A stretch of DNA of 64,000 nt from Marivivens donghaensis (lineage in GTDB: Bacteria; Pseudomonadota; Alphaproteobacteria; Rhodobacterales; Rhodobacteraceae): contig NZ_JALNPR010000003.1 in the NCBI RefSeq assembly GCF_023541015.1, forward strand, positions 310,001-374,000, given 5' to 3'. Below the pieces are notes generated by a model. The model searched no databases, was not told where the DNA came from, and saw only the letters and a list, made by a program, of their open reading frames with translations. Below, piece by piece: positions 36,828 through 45,726 of the stretch. How positions within the stretch are numbered: position 1 is the stretch's first letter; each line of letters opens with the position of its first letter. The translations under genes were made by a program, and so were the position numbers.

Positions 36828-36857
36828 AAGGCCAGAGTAGTCCCCTACTCTGGCTTT
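36828..36857. terminator. Bidirectional terminator overlapping the glcF 3' end
   Basis: GCCAGAGTAG (36831-36840) pairs perfectly with CTACTCTGGC (36845-36854) over TCCC, with A's before and T's after. On the minus strand it covers the last codons of glcF (stop at 36845-36847); on the plus strand it ends the SDR transcript. Confidence 0.75.
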
Positions 36858-38119
36858 GGTCCGCCGTAGGCCCAGTCGAGCAATTGAACCGTGTGGAACA
36901 CGGGCACGTTTGCGCCTGACCCGATCTGGGTCATACAGCCAATGTTGCCTGCTACGATCACGTCGGGTTTGGTGTCGTTGATCGTTGCCAGCTTGCGGGC
37001 CTTGAGTTCATTCGCGATTTCCGGCTGCAAGAGGTTGTAGGTGCCTGCAGAACCACAGCAGAGGTGGGAATCCTTGGGCGTTGCCACGTCGAAACCTGCG
37101 CGGGTCAAGAGCGCCTTTGGCGCGTCTTTGACCTTTTGGCCGTGCTGGAGCGAACAGGCCGCGTGGTAGGTCACGCGCATGTTCTGTTTTGGCTGTTCGG
37201 GCAGGTCCAGCGTGGCGAGGAATTCGGTAATATCGCGGCAGATGCCTGACACTCGCGCGGCATCTTCGGCCAGATCGGTGTTGCGGAAAGTGTGGCCGTA
37301 GTCCTTGACCGTGGTGCCGCATCCCGACGTGTTGATGATGATCGCATCGAGCCCTTTGCCATCCATCTCACGCGCCCATGTCTGGATGTTCTGACGGGCA
37401 AAGCTGTGGCTCTCGGACTCGCGGCCCATGTGGTGGACGATGGCACCGCAGCAACCTTCGCCCTCTGGAATGACCACTTCGACGCCGAGGCGGGTCAGAA
37501 GGCGGATGGTGGCGGCGTTGATCTCTGAATCGAGCGCCTTTTGCGCACAGCCTGTCATCAGGGCCACGCGTTTCCGAGCCGCGCCTTGGGCCGCGTGGGT
37601 TTGCGGGCGGTCGTGGTCAGCGGGCGGCACGATACGGTCTGGGGCCAGCGCGAGCATGGCGCGTAGACGTGGGTCAGGCATAAGCGGGCCGAGGATGCGA
37701 CCGATACGAGCCGCACGCAGTACGAGGCGGAACCGCGACGGGTATGGAATGATCCGCGCCAGCGTCCAACGCAGCACCCGATCAAAGAGCGGGCGCTTAT
37801 AGGTCGCCTCAATATGGCTACGAGCATGGTCCAAGAGATGCGCGTAATGCACCCCCGACGGGCAAGTCGTCATGCAAGCCAGACAGCCGAGACAACGGTC
37901 GATGTGTTTGACCGTTTCCGCATCCGCAGGACGGTTGTTTTCCAGCATATCCTTGATCAGGTAGATGCGCCCACGGGGGCTATCCATTTCGTCGCCAAGG
38001 ATTTGATAGGTCGGACAGGTCGCCGTGCAGAACCCGCAGTGGACGCAGGACCGCAGGATTTCGTTGGACCGCGCGATGGCGGGAATGGCGAGCTGTTCTG
38101 CTGTGAATTCAGTTTTCAT
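36845..38119 (-). CDS. glcF: Glycolate oxidase iron-sulfur subunit
   Basis: Electron-transfer subunit of membrane-associated glycolate dehydrogenase, which oxidises glycolate to glyoxylate. 424 residues. Two 4Fe-4S ferredoxin motifs near the N-terminus (CVHCGFCTATCPTY and CLGCLACMTTCPSG), then two CCG domains (GEGCCGAI and HLCCGSAGTYN with the linked A-A-C-S-L-Q-H) typical of GlcF and heterodisulfide-reductase-like subunits. Last gene of glcD-glcE-glcF, 3 bases after glcE. Confidence 0.96.
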   Translation of the reverse strand: MKTEFTAEQLAIPAIARSNEILRSCVHCGFCTATCPTYQILGDEMDSPRGRIYLIKDMLENNRPADAETVKHIDRCLGCLACMTTCPSGVHYAHLLDHARSHIEATYKRPLFDRVLRWTLARIIPYPSRFRLVLRAARIGRILGPLMPDPRLRAMLALAPDRIVPPADHDRPQTHAAQGAARKRVALMTGCAQKALDSEINAATIRLLTRLGVEVVIPEGEGCCGAIVHHMGRESESHSFARQNIQTWAREMDGKGLDAIIINTSGCGTTVKDYGHTFRNTDLAEDAARVSGICRDITEFLATLDLPEQPKQNMRVTYHAACSLQHGQKVKDAPKALLTRAGFDVATPKDSHLCCGSAGTYNLLQPEIANELKARKLATINDTKPDVIVAGNIGCMTQIGSGANVPVFHTVQLLDWAYGGPKPE

Positions 38120-38122
38120 GGA

Positions 38123-39199
38123 TCACCCGTTGAACAACCCGCGTGGGTCGTAGGCTTTTTGCAATGCAGTGGTCAGTTGGGCAACGCCGTCAGCGGCGGG
38201 TTCGAGCGCGGGCGCATCCCCTGCCCCGCGCAGACGCGTGGCGTGTCCGTGTAGCCCGCCGAGGGCAGAACGCAGGTCAAAGCCGTTATCCGTGCTCGCC
38301 CAGAGGAGCGCACCGCCCCAATCCAAGGTCACATCTACGCCCATGCCCATCAGCCGCTCAGCCGCTTTCGCGCCGTTGCTGGCCCGCAGGGACACGCGCC
38401 AAATGTCGCGATCTGTGGTGGCCGCAAAACGCGCGTCGCGCAGATCGTCCCATGGGTTTTCATCGACGAGGGTCAGACCCGGTAGGAGGCCCGCGAGCTG
38501 GTCGGCGCGATAGCTGACGGAGTCGTTAAACCCTTCGACCCGAAGGAGAATACGGCCCTGATGCCATGCGGCACCGTTGACTTCGAACGGGGAACCGAGC
38601 GCTTTGGACAAGCCCGCAACCGCTGCGATGGGTGATGGTTCGGCCAGTGCCATAGTGGCGGTGCGTTCGGGCAGTGGCAGCACCTTGAGCGAGATTTCGG
38701 TCATCACGCCAAGTTTCCCACGCGCCCCGCAATGAAGGCGTGCAATGTCATAGCCCGTCACGTTTTTCATCACGCGGCCACCGTTTTTCACGATGCGTCC
38801 GCTGCCATCGACAAACCGCAGGCCCAAGAGCATATCGCGGGCCGATCCCGCCTGAACGCGGCGCGGACCGCAGTGGTTCAGCGCGATCATCCCGCCGAGT
38901 GTTGGTTCGCCTGTGGTGCCCAGAACCGCGCGGTGATCCATTGGCTCAAATGGCAGACGCTGGCCGTTATCCGCCAAGAGCGCGTTGATCTCTGCCATTG
39001 TGGTCCCTGCCCCAGCCACGAGGGTCAGCGCACCAGGTTCATAAAGGCGGACGCCCGATAGCCCAGCGGTCGAAAGACGCTGATGGCCCGCAGGCGTATG
39101 GCGCGTGCCGCCGCCGACGATGTCGAACGGCCCAATGGCAGACGCGATAATGTCGGACAGTTCGTCTTCGGTCGTCGGGGTGAATGTGGTTTGGGTCAT
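38123..39199 (-). CDS. glcE: Glycolate oxidase FAD-binding subunit
   Basis: 358 residues of the FAD_binding_4 type, second flavin-like subunit of glycolate oxidase. Visible: FDIVGGGTRHTP (pyrophosphate-binding strand), LTLVAGAGTTMAEI, G-E-P-T-L-G-G-M-I-A-L-N, and GRIVKNGGRVMKNVTGYDIARL, the typical GlcE signature. Overlaps glcD by 4 bases. Shorter than GlcD because it lacks the full C-terminal oxidase domain, as usual for GlcE. Confidence 0.95.
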   Translation of the reverse strand: MTQTTFTPTTEDELSDIIASAIGPFDIVGGGTRHTPAGHQRLSTAGLSGVRLYEPGALTLVAGAGTTMAEINALLADNGQRLPFEPMDHRAVLGTTGEPTLGGMIALNHCGPRRVQAGSARDMLLGLRFVDGSGRIVKNGGRVMKNVTGYDIARLHCGARGKLGVMTEISLKVLPLPERTATMALAEPSPIAAVAGLSKALGSPFEVNGAAWHQGRILLRVEGFNDSVSYRADQLAGLLPGLTLVDENPWDDLRDARFAATTDRDIWRVSLRASNGAKAAERLMGMGVDVTLDWGGALLWASTDNGFDLRSALGGLHGHATRLRGAGDAPALEPAADGVAQLTTALQKAYDPRGLFNG

Positions 39200-40626
39200 G
39201 CGCGGCGGGCCTCTGACGCATCAAGCGGGAATACTTTGGCCGCGTTCAAGAGCCATTTCGGGTCGAACACATCCTTAACGATCATCTGCGCCTCTAGGTC
39301 TTGGGCGTTGAATTGCGCGTGCATGAGGTCGCGTTTTTCGATGCCAACGCCATGTTCGCCCGTGAGGCAGCCGCCGACCTCAATGCAGAGGCGGAGGATA
39401 TCAGCCCCCATCGCTTCGCACCGTTCGAGATCACCAGGTTTATTCGCATCAAAGAGGATCAGCGGGTGCATATTGCCGTCGCCCGCGTGGAAAACGTTCG
39501 CAACGCCGAGGCCGTATTCCTTGGAAAGTTCGCCGATCCGTTCGAGGACGTAGGGCAGTTCAGACACAGGGATCGTGCCGTCGAGACACATGTAGTCATT
39601 GATCTGCCCCATCGCGCCAAAGGCCGATTTACGGCCTAACCAGATGCGGGCGGATTCATCGGCAGAACGGCTTTCGCGGATTTCGTCGGGGTTATGGCGT
39701 TCGGCAATCTCGCGGATCAGGGCAAGTTGGTGATCGATTTCGCGGTCAGAACCCTCTACCTCGATGATCAAAAGCGCCTCGCAATCGGGGTAGCCCGCTT
39801 TGGCGAAAGCTTCGCAGGCTTCAATGCATGGGCGGTCCATGAATTCGATGGCAACAGGGACGATGCCCGCCTGAATGGTGTCGGACACGCAAGCGCCCGC
39901 GACGGCGGAGGATCCGAAGGCCACCATGACAGGGCGTGCGCCTTCGGGTTTGGGCAGGATGCGCAGCGTGGCTTCGGTCACGATACCCAACTGGCCTTCG
40001 GCACCGCAGACCACGGGCAGAAGGTCGATATCGCCTGCATCCATATGAGCACCACCGAGGTCGATGATCGTGCCGTCCATCAGCACCATCCGCAGGCCCA
40101 AGAGGTTGTTAACCGTCACCCCGTATTTGAGGCAATGCGCCCCGCCAGAGTTCATACCGATGTTGCCAGAGATCGCACAGGCGAGCTGGGACGATGGATC
40201 GGGGGCGTAGAACCAGCCGTCCTCTTCGATTGCGGCGGTGACAGAGAGGTTCGTGCGGCCAGTTTGGATGCGCATGATGCGGTCGTCATAATCGACTTCG
40301 AGCACATCCGTCAGACGGGCAACGCCGACAACAACAGCGTCCGCCGTCGGCAGCGACCCACCCGCGAGTGAGGTGCCAGCGCCGCGTGGAACGACAGGGA
40401 TGCCACGGTCATGGCAGAGTTTCAGGACGGCGGCGACCTCTTCGGTGTTGCAGGGCAGAACCACGGCGAGGGGCGTGCAGCGATAGGCAGTGAGTGCGTC
40501 ACATTCGTAGGCACGCAGGCCAATCACGTCCTCAATCACGCGGTCCGCAGGCACCACGGATTTGAGCGCGGCTATATGATCTGCGCGGCGCGACAAAATC
40601 TCTGCGCTTGGAATTGGCATGTCCAT
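39196..40626 (-). CDS. glcD: Glycolate oxidase catalytic subunit
   Basis: Flavoprotein subunit oxidising glycolate (and often D-lactate) to the 2-oxo acid. 476 residues: PCMH FAD domain with VVPRGAGTSLAGG (about 78-90), ACAISGNIGMNSGGAHCLKYG and C-terminal FAD-oxidase domain with HAGDGNMHPLILFD and LTGEHGVGIEKR. ATG 40626 follows GGGAGGACG. First gene of glcDEF. The 91-base gap before it carries a palindrome (40690-40710) that recurs before the TRAP operon, consistent with control by the adjacent IclR regulator. Confidence 0.96.
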   Translation of the reverse strand: MDMPIPSAEILSRRADHIAALKSVVPADRVIEDVIGLRAYECDALTAYRCTPLAVVLPCNTEEVAAVLKLCHDRGIPVVPRGAGTSLAGGSLPTADAVVVGVARLTDVLEVDYDDRIMRIQTGRTNLSVTAAIEEDGWFYAPDPSSQLACAISGNIGMNSGGAHCLKYGVTVNNLLGLRMVLMDGTIIDLGGAHMDAGDIDLLPVVCGAEGQLGIVTEATLRILPKPEGARPVMVAFGSSAVAGACVSDTIQAGIVPVAIEFMDRPCIEACEAFAKAGYPDCEALLIIEVEGSDREIDHQLALIREIAERHNPDEIRESRSADESARIWLGRKSAFGAMGQINDYMCLDGTIPVSELPYVLERIGELSKEYGLGVANVFHAGDGNMHPLILFDANKPGDLERCEAMGADILRLCIEVGGCLTGEHGVGIEKRDLMHAQFNAQDLEAQMIVKDVFDPKWLLNAAKVFPLDASEARRA

Positions 40627-40689
40627 CGGTTCGTCCTCCCTGACTTAACAATAGGCCGAAACGCGGAAAGACCAACGCAATTTTTCCAG

Positions 40690-40710
40690 TTTTTCCATCT
40701 AGTGGAAAAA
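40690..40710 (-). promoter_or_regulatory. IclR-type operator upstream of glcD
   Basis: TTTTTCCA (40690-40697) and TGGAAAAA (40703-40710) are exact inverse complements with a 5-base centre. On the minus strand the core reads TTTTCCACTAGATGGAAA, matching 17 of 18 bases at 49067-49084. The centre is 74 bases before the glcD start. The TTTCCA/TGGAAA arms resemble those in known IclR-family operators. Confidence 0.7.
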
Positions 40711-40717
40711 TGGACGA

Positions 40718-41488
40718 TTAAGCGGTTCCGCGCAGCGATTCTGTCAATGATTGTGCCATATCGCGGATGCGAACGCCGACTTCGCTGATGCGATCAGGGG
40801 AAAGGCGCGAAGAGAGTGCAGAGACGGAAATCGCGCAGACTGCATCCTCTGCCCGCGACAAAACCACCGCCGCAACGCAGCGCAAACCAGCGGCGTGTTC
40901 TTCGTCATCGACGGCATATCCGACCTCGCGGATGTGGCGGATTTCGGTCATCAATGTGTCGAGGTTTCGGTGCGACCGAGGGGTCATTGGGTGGAACCCT
41001 GCCCGCTCTGCAAAGCGTTCGATTTGATTGTCTGACCACGTCGCCAAAATGGCCTTACCCATGCCCGAACAAAAGGCCGGAACGCGCCCGCCTGTGGGGG
41101 AAATGGCGCGGACGATTTCGCGGCTTTCTACTTGAGAAATCGTAACAATTTGCTCTCCGTCAAGCACGCCGAGGTTCGCGGTTTCGCGTGTCTCGTCCCG
41201 CAGTTTTCGCAGGTAGGGCAAGGCGGGGGTTACGAAGTTATATTTCTGCACATAGGCCGATCCGACAGAGTAGGCCTCGCGCCCGATGTGCCAGAGCGCA
41301 CGCTCTGGATCGAAGTAGGCAAAGTTGTCGATTTCGAGTGTGGTCAACAGACGGTGGGTGGTGGACACAGCGAGGCCCGCACCCTTGGCAAGATCGCTGA
41401 CGCGGTGACCTTCATCTGACGCCGCAAGGGCCTTGAGCAGGGTCATGGCCCGCTGCACCGATTGAACTGATCCGACTTTCTGTTTCAT
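40718..41488 (-). CDS. IclR family transcriptional regulator of the glycolate/malate synthase genes
   Basis: About 256 residues: N-terminal winged helix (VQSVQRAMTLLKALAASDEG...STTHRLLTTLE) and C-terminal IclR effector domain (FCSGMGKAILATWSD, AVDDEEHAAGLRCVAAVV). Members often sense glyoxylate, pyruvate or related acids. ATG 41488 is preferred since CGGAA lies at proper spacing and a TTTTCC...GAAAA operator-like sequence then falls just upstream; ATGs at 41494 and 41503 are alternatives. It is placed between glcD (same strand) and malate synthase G (divergent), the classic position for their local regulator. Confidence 0.92.
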   Translation of the reverse strand: MKQKVGSVQSVQRAMTLLKALAASDEGHRVSDLAKGAGLAVSTTHRLLTTLEIDNFAYFDPERALWHIGREAYSVGSAYVQKYNFVTPALPYLRKLRDETRETANLGVLDGEQIVTISQVESREIVRAISPTGGRVPAFCSGMGKAILATWSDNQIERFAERAGFHPMTPRSHRNLDTLMTEIRHIREVGYAVDDEEHAAGLRCVAAVVLSRAEDAVCAISVSALSSRLSPDRISEVGVRIRDMAQSLTESLRGTA

Positions 41489-41493
41489 CGACA

Positions 41494-41511
41494 TTTTCCG
41501 CATCGTGAAAA
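41494..41511. promoter_or_regulatory. Degenerate IclR-type site in the iclR/glcB divergent region
   Basis: TTTTCCGCATCGTGAAAA matches 12 of 18 bases of the glcD site and keeps the TTTTCC...TG.AAA arms. Its centre is about 75 bases before the malate synthase start, the same distance as the glcD site from glcD, and it lies immediately upstream of the preferred iclR start. Confidence 0.4.
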
Positions 41512-41577
41512 ACTATTTCGTCGATGGTTAACACCCCGCCTGCCCTCGGTCTACATTTTTAAAAAATGGAGGCCGCT

Positions 41578-43710
41578 ATGACTTATGTAAAACGCTCTGA
41601 ACTTGAGGTGTCTGCTGATCTGGCGGCTCTCATTGAAAACGAAATCCTGCTTGGCATTGATGCTGATGCATTTTGGGATGGGTATTCCGCCCTTCTCAAG
41701 GACCTCGTGCCTGTGAACCGCGCGTTGATTGAAAAGCGTGAGGATCTGCAAGCGCAGATCGATGCGTGGTATAAGGCGCAGAAGGGCAAGGACTTTGACG
41801 TCGAAGAGGCGAACGCGTTCCTGCGCGAGATCGGCTATCTTCAGCCCGCGCCTGCCCCGTTCGAGATCAAGGTTGAAAACGTTGACCCAGAGATCGCAAG
41901 CATTGCGGGTCCGCAGCTGGTTGTGCCTGTGATGAATGCGCGCTTTGCGCTGAACGCGGCGAACGCACGTTGGGGGTCGCTCTACGATGCGCTCTACGGC
42001 ACCGATGCGATCGAAGGAAAGCCTGCGGGCAAAGGCTATGACGCTGAGCGCGGCGCAAAGGTTGTTGCCTGGGCGCGTACGCATCTAGATGAGGTCGCAC
42101 CGCTGGCCAATGGGTCGTGGGCGGATGTTGAGGCGCTGGACGCGGGTGAGGCTCTGTCGATCACCGTTGGTGGCGCTGCGACCACGCTGAAAGATGCGAG
42201 CCAATACGCGGGCTACCGTGCGAACGGCGATGTGATGCTGCGCGTCAACGGCCTGCTGATCGAGATTAAGATCGACCGCGAGAGCGCAATTGGCGCGACC
42301 GATCCTGCTGGCATTTCGGATATCCGTCTGGAAAGCGCACTGACCGCTATTCAGGACTGCGAGGACTCTGTCGCTGCAGTGGACGCTGAGGACAAATGCG
42401 TTGTCTATGCGAACTGGCTGGGCTTAATGAAAGGCACGCTGGAAGAGAGCTTTGACAAGGGCGGTAAGGTCATGACCCGTCGTCTGAACGATGACGTGAC
42501 CTATACGGCGCCGAATGGTGAGGCCGTCACCCACCCTGGTCGTGCGCTGATGCTGGTGCGCAACGTGGGTCACCTGATGACCAACAACGCAGTTCTGATG
42601 AACGGCGAAGAAACCCCCGAGGGCATCATGGACGCGGTGATCACCGTGGCCTGCGCGATGCACGATCTGGCTAAAACCGACGGGATGCGGAACTCGCGCA
42701 GCGGGTCTGTTTACGTCGTGAAGCCAAAGATGCATGGCCCCGAAGAGGTTGCCTTTGCCAACACGCTCTATGGTCGGGTTGAGGACATGCTCGGCCTGCC
42801 GCGCGATACCGTAAAGCTCGGCATCATGGACGAAGAGCGCCGCACCTCGGCGAACCTCGCGGCCTGTATCAACGCGGTTAAGACGCGCTGCGTGTTCATC
42901 AACACCGGCTTCCTCGACCGTACGGGCGATGAGATCCACACGATGATGCAGGCGGGCCCTGTGATCCCGCGCGGTGAAATGGCGGGGAGCTCGTGGCTCG
43001 GTGCCTATGAGAACGGCAACGTGGACACAGGTCTGGCGGCTGGCCTCACAGGTCAAGCGCAGATCGGCAAAGGCATGTGGGCGCGTCCGGACGATATGGC
43101 GGATATGCTCAAGGCGAAAATCGGCCATCCGAAGGCGGGTGCAAACACCGCTTGGGTCCCCTCTCCCACCGCTGCGACCCTGCACGCGACGCATTACCAC
43201 CATGTGAATGTGTCCGAGGTTCAAAACCAGCTGCGGTCGCGTGACCATGCCTCGCAGAACGCGCTGCTGACACCGCCTGTCATGATCGGCCGCAATGTGT
43301 CGGACGAGGATGTGACCCGCGAGTTGGACAACGCCTGCCAGTCCATTCTGGGCTATGTGGTGCGTTGGGTTGATCAGGGCATCGGCTGTTCCAAAGTGCC
43401 AGACATCGACGATGTGGCACTGATGGAAGACCGTGCGACACTGCGGATTTCGTCGCAATACCTCGCCAACTGGATCGAGCATGGCATCTGCACCGTCGAT
43501 CAGGTCGAAGCGGCGTTCCGCCGTATGGCACCGAAGGTAGACGCGCAGAACGCAGGCGATCCGGCATACAAACCAATGGCACCGTCGTTCGATGGCGAGG
43601 CGTTCAATGCGGCGCGTGCGCTGGTGCTCGAAGGCATTTCGCAGCCATCGGGCTACACTGAGCCGCTGCTGTATAAGGCGCGCCTGCGCGTCAAAGCTGC
43701 TGCGAAGTGA
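41578..43710 (+). CDS. glcB: Malate synthase G
   Basis: Condenses glyoxylate with acetyl-CoA to malate. About 710 residues, the long monomeric G form. Motifs: [26 protein letters not shown] (shown by [14 protein letters not shown]), the catalytic [59 protein letters not shown], and [18 protein letters not shown], with GGAGG 5 bases before ATG 41578. It follows glycolate oxidation directly: glcDEF makes glyoxylate, this enzyme uses it. Same transcript as glcG 12 bases downstream. Confidence 0.97.
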   Translation: MTYVKRSELEVSADLAALIENEILLGIDADAFWDGYSALLKDLVPVNRALIEKREDLQAQIDAWYKAQKGKDFDVEEANAFLREIGYLQPAPAPFEIKVENVDPEIASIAGPQLVVPVMNARFALNAANARWGSLYDALYGTDAIEGKPAGKGYDAERGAKVVAWARTHLDEVAPLANGSWADVEALDAGEALSITVGGAATTLKDASQYAGYRANGDVMLRVNGLLIEIKIDRESAIGATDPAGISDIRLESALTAIQDCEDSVAAVDAEDKCVVYANWLGLMKGTLEESFDKGGKVMTRRLNDDVTYTAPNGEAVTHPGRALMLVRNVGHLMTNNAVLMNGEETPEGIMDAVITVACAMHDLAKTDGMRNSRSGSVYVVKPKMHGPEEVAFANTLYGRVEDMLGLPRDTVKLGIMDEERRTSANLAACINAVKTRCVFINTGFLDRTGDEIHTMMQAGPVIPRGEMAGSSWLGAYENGNVDTGLAAGLTGQAQIGKGMWARPDDMADMLKAKIGHPKAGANTAWVPSPTAATLHATHYHHVNVSEVQNQLRSRDHASQNALLTPPVMIGRNVSDEDVTRELDNACQSILGYVVRWVDQGIGCSKVPDIDDVALMEDRATLRISSQYLANWIEHGICTVDQVEAAFRRMAPKVDAQNAGDPAYKPMAPSFDGEAFNAARALVLEGISQPSGYTEPLLYKARLRVKAAAK

Positions 43711-43722
43711 TCGGAGAACGTC

Positions 43723-44145
43723 ATGCAAATCATTAAGCGACTAGACCTGAACGACGCGCGCATCCTCCTTGAGGGTGCGCGGGCCAAAGCGACTGAAATC
43801 GGCGTGCCGATGTGCATCGCGATCACAGACGAAGGCGGCAATCTGGTGGCTTTTGAACGGATGGACGGCGGCAAGGTCACGTCGATCACTATCGCCATCG
43901 ACAAGAGCTTTACAGCGTCTGCGGCGAAAAAGGCGACGCATGATTACGGCGCGATCAGCCAACCCGGTGGTCCGACCTATGGCATCGACTCTGCAATCGG
44001 GGGTCGTTTGATGGTCGTCGGTGGCGGTCTGCCCGTCATCGTAGACGGGGACGTTGTGGGCGGCATTGGCGTGTCGTCAGGCACCCCAGCCCAAGACCGT
44101 GAGGTCGCACAGGCGGGCATTGATCACTTCCTCGCCACGCTCTGA
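43723..44145 (+). CDS. glcG: GlcG/HbpS family heme-binding-like protein
   Basis: 140-residue GlcG/HbpS domain protein: ARAKATEIGVPMCIAITDEG at the N-terminus, G-N-L-V-A-F-E-R-M-D-G, S-I-D-A-like D-K-S-F-T-A, and G-G-L-P-V-I-V-D-G-D-V-V-G-G-I-G-V-S. Family members commonly accompany glycolate genes; some bind heme, but no enzymatic role is fixed. It is directly downstream of malate synthase G and ends before a strong terminator. Confidence 0.9.
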   Translation: MQIIKRLDLNDARILLEGARAKATEIGVPMCIAITDEGGNLVAFERMDGGKVTSITIAIDKSFTASAAKKATHDYGAISQPGGPTYGIDSAIGGRLMVVGGGLPVIVDGDVVGGIGVSSGTPAQDREVAQAGIDHFLATL

Positions 44146-44162
44146 GGTCAGATAGTTAAACG

Positions 44163-44192
44163 AAAACGGGCGGCTCTAGGGCCGCCCGTTTT
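44163..44192. terminator. Bidirectional terminator after glcB-glcG
   Basis: AAAACGGGCGGC (44163-44174) pairs with GCCGCCCGTTTT (44181-44192) over TCTAGG, a perfect 12-bp stem with T-run. It separates glcG from the convergent small membrane gene ending at 44202. Confidence 0.9.
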
Positions 44193-44201
44193 TATCTGTG
44201 C

Positions 44202-44363
44202 TTAGCTCTTTTTGGCAAAGCAGGTGGTGTAGAGGTCCCAAAGGCCCAGTGCCACCGTGATTGCAATCACTGAGACCAAGTCAACGCGCGGGACATGGAT
44301 CACAAGGATCGACAAGAAGGCGATGACCACCAAAAACGCAAATACAGCAATCGTATTGTTCAT
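44202..44363 (-). CDS. 53-residue two-helix membrane protein at the end of the TRAP/amidase operon
   Basis: Short gene found by reading the gap between the amidase and the terminator. It begins MNNTIAVFAFLVVIAFLS and ends with LGLWDLYTTCFAKKS, with hydrophobic helices at about 5-23 and 29-45. GGGAACTGAGACT precedes ATG 44363. The start is 4 bases from the amidase stop, so it is co-transcribed with the amidase and TRAP genes. No family recognised. Two-helix miniproteins like this sometimes associate with transporters, but that is only a guess. Confidence 0.7.
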   Translation of the reverse strand: MNNTIAVFAFLVVIAFLSILVIHVPRVDLVSVIAITVALGLWDLYTTCFAKKS

Positions 44364-44367
44364 AGTC

Positions 44368-45726
44368 TCAGTTCCCTGTTTCGAGTGTTTCTATATGTGA
44401 GTTGAGCCATTTGGCTGTCCGCAAGAGCCGCGCATCATCATTGCGACGACCAACAAGCTGGACCCCCATTGGCATTCCGTTTTCCGCGACAAAGAGCGGG
44501 ATCGTGACGCTGGGCATCCCTGCCAAGGTCCAAAGCCCGTTAAAGATCGGGTTACCTGTGTCCTCTAACCCTTCGGGCGCAGGGCCGAGGGCGGCAGGAC
44601 AGATAATCGCGTCCGCGCGGTTAAAGATCGCCTCGAACCCAGCGTTCAACACCTCGCGCCAATCCAGCGCAGAGATGTAGTCGCGGGCCATGACGTCTTT
44701 GCCCTTGTCGATGGCGGTGCGGAGTTTGTCCGACAGTTGATCCCGCCCACGGGCCTCCAAGTGGTAGTAACATTTTGCCATTTCAGCGAAGTTGATCAGC
44801 TCGCGGGTTTTTGCGGCTTGGCTCAGTTCGGGCAGCGGGGCATCAATGCATTTGTCGCCCAAGAGGTCGACCAGTTCTTCGATGGCGGCGGTCATTTGCG
44901 GATCGGCCTGATCCCATCCGGGTATACGGGCCAAGGCAAAGTCAGGCAGCACGGGTGGTTTCGACATCGCCACGTCGAGCATCCGTGGCATTGGAACTGG
45001 GGATGTTGCGCGGTCGAGAGGGTCATGACCTGCGATGACCTCGGTCAAGAGAGCGCAATCTTCGACGGTGCGGGCAAAGACGCCGACTGTGTCGAGGTGT
45101 GGCGATTGCGGCAGGATACCTGTGCGCGGGATGAGGCCAAAGGTGGGTTTGAACCCAACGATCCCGCAGAACGATGCGGGCCGAATGACAGAGCCGCCCG
45201 TTTGCGTACCGATGGCAAAGGGCACCATGCCCGCCGCGACTGCAGCCGCAGAGCCAGAGGACGAGCCACCGGGGGTGTGATCGGGGTTATGCGGGTTCCG
45301 GGTTTTGCCCGCGTGCATGAACGCGGCCTCAGTCGTGACCGTTTTGCCCAAGATGATCGCACCCGCAGCCCGCAGGCGTGCGACGATCCAAGCATCCTCG
45401 GACGGGACACGACCCGCGTCGATGGGGGTTCCGTTTTCGGTCGGGATGCCTTTGGTGTCGATGATGTCTTTGAGACCAACAGGTAGCCCGTGAAGCGGAC
45501 CCAAGGGACGTCCCATTTGCCGCCATTGATCCAGACGCTGCGCCTGTTGAATGGCGTGATCGCCATCGAGCCACGCCCAAGCACCAACCTGCGGTTCATA
45601 TTCGGCAATGCGGTCAAGGTAGGCCTCGACCACATCGACGGCCGTGAATTCACCCGAAGCGAGGCGGTCGCGCAAAGCGACCGCCCCCAAACCGAGTATG
45701 GCCTGTGTCTTAGCGCTGCGGACCAT
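44368..45726 (-). CDS. Amidase (amidase signature family)
   Basis: About 452 residues of the Ser-cisSer-Lys amidase family. Lys in VGLKDIIDTKGIPTENGTP, cis-Ser in TPGGSSSGSAAAVAAGMVPFAIGTQTGGS (key G-G-S-S-S-G-S and G-T-Q-T-G-G-S), and RPASFCGIVGFKPT. It is not a GatA: no gatB/gatC nearby. The ORF can be read back to 45753, overlapping dctM by 44 bases; ATG 45726 (MVRSAKTQ) leaves a 17-base overlap. It is co-transcribed after dctM, so the TRAP substrate or a companion compound may be an amide yielding a small acid. Substrate unknown. Confidence 0.9.
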   Translation of the reverse strand: MVRSAKTQAILGLGAVALRDRLASGEFTAVDVVEAYLDRIAEYEPQVGAWAWLDGDHAIQQAQRLDQWRQMGRPLGPLHGLPVGLKDIIDTKGIPTENGTPIDAGRVPSEDAWIVARLRAAGAIILGKTVTTEAAFMHAGKTRNPHNPDHTPGGSSSGSAAAVAAGMVPFAIGTQTGGSVIRPASFCGIVGFKPTFGLIPRTGILPQSPHLDTVGVFARTVEDCALLTEVIAGHDPLDRATSPVPMPRMLDVAMSKPPVLPDFALARIPGWDQADPQMTAAIEELVDLLGDKCIDAPLPELSQAAKTRELINFAEMAKCYYHLEARGRDQLSDKLRTAIDKGKDVMARDYISALDWREVLNAGFEAIFNRADAIICPAALGPAPEGLEDTGNPIFNGLWTLAGMPSVTIPLFVAENGMPMGVQLVGRRNDDARLLRTAKWLNSHIETLETGN

